Assembly: GCF_003991875.1 (NCBI RefSeq)
Contig: NZ_CP031423.1
Span: 1,116,001 to 1,180,000 of the forward strand
Source: Microbacterium lemovicicum
GTDB taxonomy: Bacteria; Actinomycetota; Actinomycetes; Actinomycetales; Microbacteriaceae
Length of the DNA stretch: 64,000 bases
Direction: 5' to 3'
Shown here: positions 1 to 7,239 of the stretch, in pieces
How the letters are laid out: every line of letters begins with the position of its first letter
Numbering within the stretch: the stretch's first letter is position 1
The notes under the pieces: generated by a model
Databases searched by the model: none
What the model was told of the DNA's origin: nothing
Seen by the model: only the letters and a program-made list of their open reading frames with translations
Made by a program: the position numbers and the translations under genes

Positions 1-2
1 AC

Positions 3-380
3 GCGCAGGGAGTCGCCGGTCTGAGCAACGGCGCGATCGCGCTCCTCGACGAGGTCGCCACGGGCAAGATCACCGGCGAGGAGGACTGGTGGTCGGGCAC
101 CGACCTTTACGACTTCGCCGCGAACGTCGAGGGCTCCAAGATGGCCTTCTCCCTCGTGCGCGACTTCGCCGACAGCAAGGGCCAGGACGGCACGAGCCTC
201 GTCTCCCGCATCGACGCCGGCTACGGCGACCTCGAGGCCGCGCTCGCCGCGCACGGCTCCCTCACCGACGGGTTCGTGGGCTACCGCACCCTCACCGACG
301 CCGACAAGCGCGAGCTCACCGACCTCATCAACGCGCTCGCCGAGCCGCTCTCGCGCCTGACCACGACGGTGCTCGACTGA
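3..380 (+). CDS. efeO: Iron uptake system component EfeO, C-terminal part (partial)
   Basis: This is the 3' end of a gene that begins before the window; the open frame runs from base 3 to the stop at 378-380, giving about 125 residues. The peptide matches the C-terminal helical part of the EfeO/M75-like domain, with the GAIALLDEVATGKITGEE segment followed by an all-helical tail. In EfeUOB systems EfeO is an extracytoplasmic protein that binds ferrous or ferric iron and works with the EfeU permease and the EfeB peroxidase. The efeB gene follows after one base, which supports the call. The cupredoxin domain and signal peptide, if present, lie outside the window. Confidence 0.88.
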   Translation, partial: AQGVAGLSNGAIALLDEVATGKITGEEDWWSGTDLYDFAANVEGSKMAFSLVRDFADSKGQDGTSLVSRIDAGYGDLEAALAAHGSLTDGFVGYRTLTDADKRELTDLINALAEPLSRLTTTVLD

Positions 381-381
381 C

Positions 382-1674
382 ATGACCGACCGCGCCATCC
401 CCGAGCCCGAGCACCGCGGCGGCATCAGCCGTCGCGGCATGCTCGGCCTCGTGGGCGCCGCCGGAGCGGTCGTCGGTGCCGGCGCGGGAGTCGCCGGGGG
501 CGTGGTGGCGGCCCGCTCGGCATCGGCGACGACAGCGGATGCGGCATCCGTCCACCCGTTCTTCGGCGAGCACCAGTCCGGCATCACCACACCCGTGCAG
601 GATCACCTGCACTTCGCGTCGTTCGACATGATGGCCCGGACGACCCGCGAAGACCTCATCGCGCTGCTGCAGGACTGGTCGTACGCCGCCTCGCGGATGA
701 CCCAGGGGCTCGACGTCAGCGCCAGCGGCGCCGTCGGCGGATCGCCCGAGGCGCCGCCGGACGACACCGGCGAGGCGCTGGGGCTGCCGGCCAGCTCGCT
801 CACCATCACGTTCGGCTTCGGCCCGACCCTCTTCGACGGCGACGCGGGCGACCGCTACGGGATCGCCGCACGACGTCCGCCGGAGCTCGAGCGCCTGCCC
901 GCGTTCCTCGGAGAGGACCTGAACCCCGACGCCAGCGGCGGCGACCTCTGCATCCAGGCCTGCGCCGACGACCCGCAGGTCGCCGTGCACGCGATCCGCA
1001 ACCTGAGCCGCATCGCCTTCGGCCGCGCGCGGATCCGCTGGTCGCAGCTCGGGTTCGGGCGCACGTCCAAGACGACCGCGGCGCAGGCGACGCCGCGCAA
1101 CCTCTTCGGGTTCAAGGACGGGACGGCGAACATCCTCGCCGACGACGCCGCGGCCCTCGACGCCGCGGTGTGGGTGTCCGGCGCCGACCAGCCGTCGTGG
1201 ATGTCGGGCGGCAGCTACCTCGTCGCCCGCAAGATCGCCATGCTCATCGAGTCATGGGATCGCGTGCGACTGTCGGAGCAGCAGAACATCGTGGGCCGCG
1301 ACAAGGCGGCCGGCGCTCCGCTGTCCGGCGGCGACGAGTTCGCGCGCCCGGATCTCGAGAAGACGGATGCCGCGGGCGCCGCCGCCATCCCGGCGCGCAG
1401 CCACGTGCGGCTCGCCCATCCCGACTCGAACGGCGGCGTGCAGATCCTCCGCCGCGGCTACAACTTCGTCGACGGCAACAACGACCTCGGACGCCTCGAC
1501 GCCGGCCTGTTCTTCCTGTCGTTCCAGCGGTCGCCCGCGCAGTTCGTCACGCTGCAGCGCTCGCTGTCGACCGATGCCATGAACGAGTACATCCGGCACG
1601 TGGGCACCGGCATCTGGGCCGTCCCGCCCGGTGCGGCCCAGGGGTCGTACGTCGGCGCAGGCCTGTTCAGCTGA
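382..1674 (+). CDS. efeB: Deferrochelatase/DyP-type peroxidase EfeB
   Basis: This is a 430-residue Dyp-type haem peroxidase of the EfeUOB iron import system. A twin-arginine signal is visible (SRRGMLGLVG, arginines 17-18, then an Ala/Gly/Val-rich hydrophobic stretch), so the folded protein is exported by Tat. The family GXXDG motif is GFKDG at residues 243-247, with distal Asp246. The probable proximal haem ligand is His341 in SHVRL, followed by a LRRGYNF segment. Length is normal for EfeB. The gene starts one base after the efeO stop, so the two are cotranscribed. In the family the enzyme oxidises ferrous iron or takes iron from haem; which activity applies here is inferred only. Confidence 0.93.
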   Translation: MTDRAIPEPEHRGGISRRGMLGLVGAAGAVVGAGAGVAGGVVAARSASATTADAASVHPFFGEHQSGITTPVQDHLHFASFDMMARTTREDLIALLQDWSYAASRMTQGLDVSASGAVGGSPEAPPDDTGEALGLPASSLTITFGFGPTLFDGDAGDRYGIAARRPPELERLPAFLGEDLNPDASGGDLCIQACADDPQVAVHAIRNLSRIAFGRARIRWSQLGFGRTSKTTAAQATPRNLFGFKDGTANILADDAAALDAAVWVSGADQPSWMSGGSYLVARKIAMLIESWDRVRLSEQQNIVGRDKAAGAPLSGGDEFARPDLEKTDAAGAAAIPARSHVRLAHPDSNGGVQILRRGYNFVDGNNDLGRLDAGLFFLSFQRSPAQFVTLQRSLSTDAMNEYIRHVGTGIWAVPPGAAQGSYVGAGLFS

Positions 1675-1703
1675 CCCGACCCCCCGCGTGGTCCCCGGGT
1701 TGG

Positions 1704-1751
1704 GGACGACTTTCGTCGCCTCGGCGCGAGTGCAGGCGACGAAAGTCGTCC
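1704..1751. repeat. Perfect 18-bp inverted repeat (hairpin) after efeB
   Basis: Bases 1704-1721 and 1734-1751 are exact reverse complements (18 bp) around a 12-base loop. The stem core is CGACTTTCGTCG. It lies 30 bases past the efeB stop and could serve as a transcription terminator, but no T-run follows and it is far more perfect than the other terminators in this window. It resembles, in length and in its ACTTTC core, the hairpin at 24295-24348, so a dispersed repeat family is possible. The rest of 1752-1909 shows no gene. Confidence 0.75.
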
Positions 1752-1909
1752 TGAAACCGATCGCATGCCACCCGTGGAGTTCGAGCGCGCCGCCGGTGGA
1801 GAGCGAGAGGGGGGCGACCCGAGGACTGCGCTGCCGATGTATCTGGGGCGGGTGCGGTCTCTCTTGATGGTCGAGGCGATCCGCCTGCCATCGACTGGAG
1901 GAAACACGC

Positions 1910-3622
1910 ATGAACGCTCCATCCGCACACCTGCGCTCCACCCTGACCCTGTCGTGCATCCTGGCGCTGGGGGCATCGTCGCTCGCCTTCCCGGCGGCCG
2001 CGTTCGCCGAGGATGCCGCGCCCGCGCCCGCGCCCGAGACCAGCGTCAGCGCACCCGGAGCACCCGGTCCGGACTCCGCCGCACCGCCTGCGGAGTCCGC
2101 GCCGGTCGCTGCCGAGCCGGCTCCAGAGTCGGTCGCGGCCGCACCTGCCGCTGAGCCCAGCCCCGCTGAGCCGGCCGCTGCGCCGGTCCCCGCTGAGCCG
2201 GCCGCTGAGCCCGTCGCCGAGCCGGCCGCTGAGTCCGTCGCTGAGCTCTCCACTGAGCCCGAGCCCGCTTCCCCCGCCGACCCGCCGTCCGTCTCGCCCC
2301 CGACCTCCACTCCCGAGCCGGACGCCACACCAGAGGCCACGCCCCCGGCGACGGAGCCCGTGACCGACGCCGCTCCCGAGCCGGCGGCTTCGCCGATCGT
2401 CGAGGTCGTCGACCCCGCCACGACCACTCCCGACGAGGTGCTGAGCGCGGAGGCCGCCGAGCCGACCGTGACGCTGTTCGCCGACGAGGCGCCGGCGCTG
2501 CCCGCGCCGGGCGATCCCTGCTATCCGGCGGTCTGCATCGACAACGGCACCGTGCTGCTGGCGGTCAATCCGACCGGCGAGCTCAACACGACCGACGGCG
2601 CCGGCAGTGCCGCAGGTGGGGGTGACGCGGGCCTGGAGTTCCTCCCCACCGGCAACGACTCCACCTCGCCGGGCTGCCTCTGCGAGGGGTGGGGCGTGGC
2701 CGACCCCGGAACGGGCGTCTGGGGCGGCGCGAACATCCACGAGCTCGGGGCCGGCGGGGAGAACCTGACGCTCGAGTCGTTCACGCACACGGGATCCACG
2801 GCGACCTCGGTCGTCACCGTGAACGACGGCGACGGCGTGCCGTACTTCCGTGTCACGCACGAGTACGTGCCCTCCACCGCCACGCCCCACCTCTACCAGG
2901 TCAACGTGACGATCGAGAACATGTCGGGCGCGCCGATCGCGACCGTTCAGTACCGGCGCGTCATGGACTGGGACGTCGAGCCGACCGCGTTCAGCGAGTT
3001 CGTCACGATCGACGGCGGCACCGCGTCGGCGCTGACCTACACGAGCGACGACGGCTTCGCGAGCTCGAACCCGCTGAGCGGTCCGAGCGCGATCCTCGGC
3101 GAGGGGAACATGGTCGATTCCGGCCCCTCCGACCACGGCGCGCTCTTCGACTTCGACTTCGGTCCGCTCGGTGTCGGGACGTCGCTGTCGTTCGTCATCT
3201 TCTACGGCGGCGCGGCCTCGGAGTCCGAAGCGCAGGCGGCCCTGGCAGCCGTCGGCGCCGAGGCGTACTCCTTCGGCCAGACCGCGGACGACCCCGCGGG
3301 AGGGACGCCCAACACCTTCATCTTCGCGTTCGGCAAGGTCGGGGGCGCCGCCATCTTCACCCCGCCCGTCGAGGCGCCGGTCGAGACGCCGACCGTGGCG
3401 GCTCCGGTCGTGCCCGTCTCGGTCGTCACGGCGGTCGAGGCTCCCGCGCCGGTCGCCGAAGTGACCGGCTCGGTCCCCGCTGCACTCGCGGCCACCGGGG
3501 CCGCGGACGGCACCGTCGCGTCGTCGGCCACCTGGTCGGCCGCAGCCGGGGCGGCGCTGCTGCTCGGACTGGTGCTCCTCGCCGGCCCCCGTGTCCTGCG
3601 TCGCGCCGTGCGCACGCGCTGA
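1910..3622 (+). CDS. Cell-wall-anchored surface protein with Pro/Ala/Glu-rich stalk and LAXTG sorting signal
   Basis: This is a 570-residue exported protein that I cannot assign to a named family. The N-terminus is a Sec signal peptide ending near AFA (about residue 34). Residues about 40-190 are low-complexity Pro/Ala/Glu/Ser sequence with short AEPAAEP-type repeats, probably an extended stalk in the cell wall. A compact domain follows (about 200-480) with paired cysteines near its start (PCYPAVC and CLCEGW) and beta-rich composition. A second Pro/Val-rich linker leads to LAATG (526-530), a hydrophobic segment and an Arg-rich tail. LAXTG is the motif recognised by class E sortases of actinobacteria, so wall anchoring is inferred. 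The start ATG is preceded by GGAGGAAACACGC, a strong ribosome binding site. The gene is monocistronic, with a terminator at 3639-3664. Confidence 0.8.
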   Translation: MNAPSAHLRSTLTLSCILALGASSLAFPAAAFAEDAAPAPAPETSVSAPGAPGPDSAAPPAESAPVAAEPAPESVAAAPAAEPSPAEPAAAPVPAEPAAEPVAEPAAESVAELSTEPEPASPADPPSVSPPTSTPEPDATPEATPPATEPVTDAAPEPAASPIVEVVDPATTTPDEVLSAEAAEPTVTLFADEAPALPAPGDPCYPAVCIDNGTVLLAVNPTGELNTTDGAGSAAGGGDAGLEFLPTGNDSTSPGCLCEGWGVADPGTGVWGGANIHELGAGGENLTLESFTHTGSTATSVVTVNDGDGVPYFRVTHEYVPSTATPHLYQVNVTIENMSGAPIATVQYRRVMDWDVEPTAFSEFVTIDGGTASALTYTSDDGFASSNPLSGPSAILGEGNMVDSGPSDHGALFDFDFGPLGVGTSLSFVIFYGGAASESEAQAALAAVGAEAYSFGQTADDPAGGTPNTFIFAFGKVGGAAIFTPPVEAPVETPTVAAPVVPVSVVTAVEAPAPVAEVTGSVPAALAATGAADGTVASSATWSAAAGAALLLGLVLLAGPRVLRRAVRTR

Positions 3623-3638
3623 TCCGTCGGACACGAGT

Positions 3639-3664
3639 GGGCCCTCGACACGTGTCGGGGGCCC
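3639..3664 (+). terminator. Hairpin terminator after the surface protein
   Basis: A 12-bp stem (GGGCCCTCGACA against TGTCGGGGGCCC, one G-T pair) closes on a 2-base loop just after the stop at 3622. There is no long T-run, as is common in actinobacterial terminators. Confidence 0.7.
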
Positions 3665-3701
3665 TCTCGCATGTCAGGGAATAGATTCGACGTGACGATG
3701 T

Positions 3702-3724
3702 TTCATCAGATACATTCAGATGAA
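3702..3724. promoter_or_regulatory. Inverted repeat upstream of the monooxygenase, possible operator
   Basis: TTCATC at 3702-3707 and GATGAA at 3719-3724 form an inverted repeat with an 11-base spacer in an unusually AT-rich patch (about 3698-3725) 40 bases before the GTG start. The size and position fit a repressor or activator site controlling the downstream flavin gene pair. No regulator gene is adjacent, so the binding protein is unknown. Confidence 0.4.
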
Positions 3725-3764
3725 TAGAAGCGGATGCCACGGCATCCCGGATCGGAGATCGATC

Positions 3765-4991
3765 GTGAACGACACGACACCCCAGATGCAGTTCGGCATC
3801 TTCACCGTGAGCGACATCACCGAGGACCCGACCACAGGCCGGACCCCGAGCGAAGCGGAGAAGATCCGCGACACCATCACGCTCGCCAAGCACGCCGAAG
3901 AGGTCGGGCTCGACGTCTTCGCCCTCGGCGAGCACCACAACCCCCCGTTCTGGTCGTCGTCGCCGACCACCACGCTCGCTTTCATCGCCGCGCAGACCGA
4001 GCGTCTCGTGCTGTCCACGGCCACCACGCTCATCACGACGAACGACCCGGTGAAGATCGCCGAGGACTTCGCGATGCTGCAGCACGTCTCCGGCGGTCGC
4101 ACCGACCTCATGCTCGGTCGCGGCAACACCGGACCGGTCTACCCCTGGTTCGGCAAGGACATCCGTCAGGGCCTGCCGCTCGCCATCGAGAACTACGCGC
4201 TGCTGCACAAGCTCTGGCGCGAGGACGTCGTGGACTGGGAGGGCAAGTTCCGCTCGCCCCTGCAGGGATTCACCTCCACGCCCCGCCCGCTCGACGGCGT
4301 CGCGCCGTTCGTCTGGCACGGCTCCATCCGCACGCCCGAGATCGCCGAGCAGGCCGCGTACTACGGTGACGGCTTCTTCGCGAACAACATCTTCTGGCCC
4401 GCGGAGCACTACCAGCGCCTGATCGCGCTGTACCGCCAGCGCTTCGCGCACTACGGCCACGGCACGCCCGAGCAGGCGATCGTCGGCCTCGGCGGCCAGG
4501 CGTTCATGGCCAAGAACTCGCAGGACGCCGTCCGGCAGTTCCGCCCCTACTTCGACAACGCGCCCGTCTACGGTCACGGTCCGTCGATGGAGGACTTCGC
4601 CGAGATGACCCCCCTCACGGTGGGCTCGCCCCAGCAGGTCATCGACCGCTACGCCGGCATGCGCGACATCTACGGCGACTACCAGCGCCAGCTGTTCCTC
4701 ATCGACCACGCGGGCCTGCCGCTGAAGACCGTCCTCGAGCAGCTCGACATCCTGGGCGGCGAGGTCGTGCCGGTGCTGCGTCGCGAGCTCGCCGAGAACC
4801 GTCCCGCCGAGGTCCCCGACGCCCCCACGCACGCGGCCCTCGTCGCCAAGGCGTACGCCGACGGCGCACCCCGTGAGGCACGCCCGCACGCCAACCGCGG
4901 CGACAACGTCACCGGAAGCTCGCCCTACCAGGACACCCCGGCACGCCAGGGCTCCGCGTTCGGCGCCGCGGCGACACGATCGGTGGCGTGA
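3765..4991 (+). CDS. LLM-class flavin-dependent oxidoreductase (CE1758 family luciferase-like monooxygenase)
   Basis: This is a luciferase-like TIM-barrel protein of about 408 residues that uses reduced FMN and oxygen; its substrate is unknown. I chose GTG 3765 because GGAG at 3754-3757 is correctly spaced; an ATG at 3720 in the same frame would overlap the inverted repeat and has no ribosome site. Typical features are QFGIFTVSDI near the N-terminus, ALGEHHNPPF, a TTTLITTNDPVKIAEDFA segment, and LMLGRGNTGPVYPWFG, which contributes to the flavin phosphate pocket. The C-terminal 45 residues are disordered and rich in Ala, Arg and Gly. The gene is one base from an FMN reductase gene, the usual CE1758/CE1759 pairing, so the neighbour probably supplies reduced flavin. 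Confidence 0.88.
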   Translation: MNDTTPQMQFGIFTVSDITEDPTTGRTPSEAEKIRDTITLAKHAEEVGLDVFALGEHHNPPFWSSSPTTTLAFIAAQTERLVLSTATTLITTNDPVKIAEDFAMLQHVSGGRTDLMLGRGNTGPVYPWFGKDIRQGLPLAIENYALLHKLWREDVVDWEGKFRSPLQGFTSTPRPLDGVAPFVWHGSIRTPEIAEQAAYYGDGFFANNIFWPAEHYQRLIALYRQRFAHYGHGTPEQAIVGLGGQAFMAKNSQDAVRQFRPYFDNAPVYGHGPSMEDFAEMTPLTVGSPQQVIDRYAGMRDIYGDYQRQLFLIDHAGLPLKTVLEQLDILGGEVVPVLRRELAENRPAEVPDAPTHAALVAKAYADGAPREARPHANRGDNVTGSSPYQDTPARQGSAFGAAATRSVA

Positions 4992-4992
4992 G

Positions 4993-5640
4993 ATGACCGC
5001 CTCCCGCCGCATCGCGGTCGTCTCCGCCGGCCTCTCCAACCCCTCCTCGACCAGGCTCCTCGCCGACCGGCTCTCCGCCGCCGTCGTGCGGGACCTGCGG
5101 GAGCAGGGCATCGAAGCCGAGGTCGACGTATTCGAGCTGCGCGACTACGCGCACGACATCATGAACAACCTCATGACCGGCTTCGCGCCGGCCGCGCTGG
5201 AGACGATGGTCAACACCGTCGTCTCGGCCGATGCCCTCATCGCCGTGACGCCGATCTTCTCCACGAGCTACTCGGGGCTGTTCAAGTCGTTCATCGACAT
5301 CCTCGACCCCGACGCGCTCTCGGGCACCCCGGTGCTCATCGGCGCGAACGCCGGCACGGCGCGTCACTCGCTCGCGATCGACTACGCCATCCGCCCGCTG
5401 TTCACCTACCTGCACGCGGAGCCCGTGCCCACCGGCGTCTTCGCCGCGTCCAGCGACTGGGGCGGAAGCGCCGACCAGGTCGCCCCCCTGGGCAACCGGG
5501 TGGATCGCGCCGCGCGCGAGCTGGCCGACGCCGTCGCACGGCGGGAGCCCGCGGCATCCGAGGATCCCTTCGACCCGTCGACCTACCTCGGCGAGGGCCG
5601 CTCGTTCGGCCACCTGCTCGGGGGCCTCGCGGGGGAGTAG
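4993..5640 (+). CDS. NAD(P)H-dependent FMN reductase (CE1759 family)
   Basis: This is a flavodoxin-fold flavin reductase of 215 residues. The N-terminus RIAVVSAGLSNPSSTRLLAD is the phosphate-binding loop of the NADPH-dependent FMN reductase family, and TPIFSTSYSGLFKSFID is the second conserved flavin loop (PxYxxSxxGxLK type). The start ATG lies one base past the stop of the monooxygenase gene, so the two are translationally coupled. It most likely supplies FMNH2 to that partner. Length and composition are normal for the family. The substrate pathway of the pair cannot be told from the neighbourhood. Confidence 0.88.
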   Translation: MTASRRIAVVSAGLSNPSSTRLLADRLSAAVVRDLREQGIEAEVDVFELRDYAHDIMNNLMTGFAPAALETMVNTVVSADALIAVTPIFSTSYSGLFKSFIDILDPDALSGTPVLIGANAGTARHSLAIDYAIRPLFTYLHAEPVPTGVFAASSDWGGSADQVAPLGNRVDRAARELADAVARREPAASEDPFDPSTYLGEGRSFGHLLGGLAGE

Positions 5641-5659
5641 CCGGCGACCGCCTCTTCCG

Positions 5660-7105
5660 TCAGCGGGAGAGGCGGATGTCGGCGGGATCGTCGAGTTCGC
5701 GCCACGCGGCTCCGGGTCGCGACGCGGGCACGAGTGCCAGGACGTCGGCCTCGGCCAGGAGGCCGACGTCGATCCCCGCTTCCGCCGCGATGTCGGCGAT
5801 CGGCGCCTGGAAGGTGCGGAAGCCCGCGAGCGGTGCCACCGCACGCTCCTCACCCGTGTCGATGAGCCGCGACTGGTCGAGCACGAAGCCGGCGGCCGCC
5901 AGGGGAGATCCCGCCCCGGCGGTGGCCCAGGCCGCGATCTTCCAGAACCGACGGGGGAGGCGCACGCCGCGATACGGCGGGTCGTCGTCCTCGAGCACCG
6001 GCGCGGTGAAGACGGAGACGCGCAGGCGATTCGCGCCGGCGTAGGCGAGCACGTGGTCCTCGAGACCCAGCCACAGGTCGGGCGACTGGTTGAACCCCGA
6101 CGCCTGCGGCGCGGCGTTGGTGAAGAAGAAGGTCTGCTCCGTCGCGCGGCGGGCTGTCGACTCGTCTCCCCAGCCGGGATCGCGCCGGCGCACGAGGTGC
6201 CCGCGGTCGAGATCGTTGCGCGCGTACACCTCGGGCCCGCACTGCGCGTCGGCGTCGGCCCGCGGGTCGTACTCCCAGTCGCCGGTGCGGGCGAGGTCCT
6301 TGAGGGACGCGCCGTCGATGTTGACGCCGGTCACGCAGGCCAGCCGTCGCGCGGTCTGCAGCACGACCGAGAAGTGAAGATAGGGGAGCACCGCGACGGG
6401 CACGTCGTCGGCGGGCATCGGCAGGGGCAGCGCCGACCCCAGGAAGCCGGGGTCGTAGCCCGGTCCGTACGTCTCGGTCATGGGAACACCTTTCCACGGG
6501 GAGCGGACAGCGACGCGCGTGCGCGCGCGCCGCGTGAGGACCGCGTCCAGCAGCGCACCGAGGACCAGCGCGACGACGATCGACACGACCACTGCGAGCA
6601 CCGGCGCTCCGGGGAGCAGCTGCCCCACCAGCGCGCCGACGAACGCCTGGTACAGCGCCCAGACCAGCGCGGCGCCCGCGGCGAACGGCAGGTGACGTCG
6701 CACCGGCATGCGGCCCGCGCCCGCCGTGAGGTTCACCGCGAGCCGGGCGAACGGGATGAAGCGCGCCGTGAACAGCACCGACGCGGTGCGGCGGTCGAGG
6801 CGGTCGCGCGCCCACGCGAAGGCCGCCGTCACCCGCGGCCGCCGCATCCAGGTCCAGCGGTCCAGCCCGACGCGGCGTCCGACGGCGTAGCAGAGCACGT
6901 CGCCGCAGAGCGCGGCCGACGCCGCCACCAGCACCACGCCGACGAGCGACGGCGCGCCCTGCGAGACCGCGAGTGCGGCCAGCGCGGTCACCGCGGCCTC
7001 GCCGGGGAGGATCACGAGGAACGCGTCGCCGAGCACCAGCGCGAACAGCAGGGGCAGCACGGCAGGGCTCGCCGCCAGCCCCGTCAGCGCATCGTCGATC
7101 ATCAC
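5660..7105 (-). CDS. DedA-family membrane protein fused to a DNA/RNA non-specific endonuclease
   Basis: One uninterrupted frame of 481 codons joins two protein families. Residues 1 to about 195 are a DedA/SNARE-associated membrane protein with several transmembrane helices and the family motifs GDVLCYAVGRRVG and ARFIPFARL. Residues about 209-481 are a NUC1-type DNA/RNA non-specific endonuclease with DRGHLVRR (catalytic His303), FFTNAAPQ and a NQSPDLWLGLEDHV segment. An internal ATG at 6481 (residue 209) has its own ribosome site (GAAAGG, 7 bases upstream), so the nuclease may also be made alone, or two genes may simply be in frame with no stop between them. DedA proteins are lipid-handling or transport-related, and NUC1 nucleases are usually secreted. 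Divergent from the gene at 7240. The upstream GTG at 7105 or ATG at 7102 is the start. Confidence 0.78.
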   Translation of the reverse strand: MMIDDALTGLAASPAVLPLLFALVLGDAFLVILPGEAAVTALAALAVSQGAPSLVGVVLVAASAALCGDVLCYAVGRRVGLDRWTWMRRPRVTAAFAWARDRLDRRTASVLFTARFIPFARLAVNLTAGAGRMPVRRHLPFAAGAALVWALYQAFVGALVGQLLPGAPVLAVVVSIVVALVLGALLDAVLTRRARTRVAVRSPWKGVPMTETYGPGYDPGFLGSALPLPMPADDVPVAVLPYLHFSVVLQTARRLACVTGVNIDGASLKDLARTGDWEYDPRADADAQCGPEVYARNDLDRGHLVRRRDPGWGDESTARRATEQTFFFTNAAPQASGFNQSPDLWLGLEDHVLAYAGANRLRVSVFTAPVLEDDDPPYRGVRLPRRFWKIAAWATAGAGSPLAAAGFVLDQSRLIDTGEERAVAPLAGFRTFQAPIADIAAEAGIDVGLLAEADVLALVPASRPGAAWRELDDPADIRLSR

Positions 7106-7239
7106 CGAGGCCAGCGTCCCCCGCGCAGGGGAACGCGTCGGCAGACGCCCGGTGGCCGCACGTCGAGCATCCGGTGAACGTCGCGTGCGGGGGCGCCGGA
7201 ACGTGGAGCGGATGCTTCGGCGAGGGCCACCCTGGAGGT

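Noticed and set aside
1667..3634. Minus-strand ORF opposite the surface protein
   Set aside because: Its Arg/Gly-rich repeats are the reverse of the Pro/Ala/Glu repeats of the real gene; no start signal.
3720..3764. ATG start for the luciferase-like protein at 3720
   Set aside because: No ribosome site, and it overlaps the inverted repeat; GTG 3765 has GGAG at the right distance.
7106..7239. A small gene between the DedA fusion and the glycosyltransferase
   Set aside because: Frames here are open only because of high GC; no ribosome site and no homology. It is best read as a divergent promoter region.
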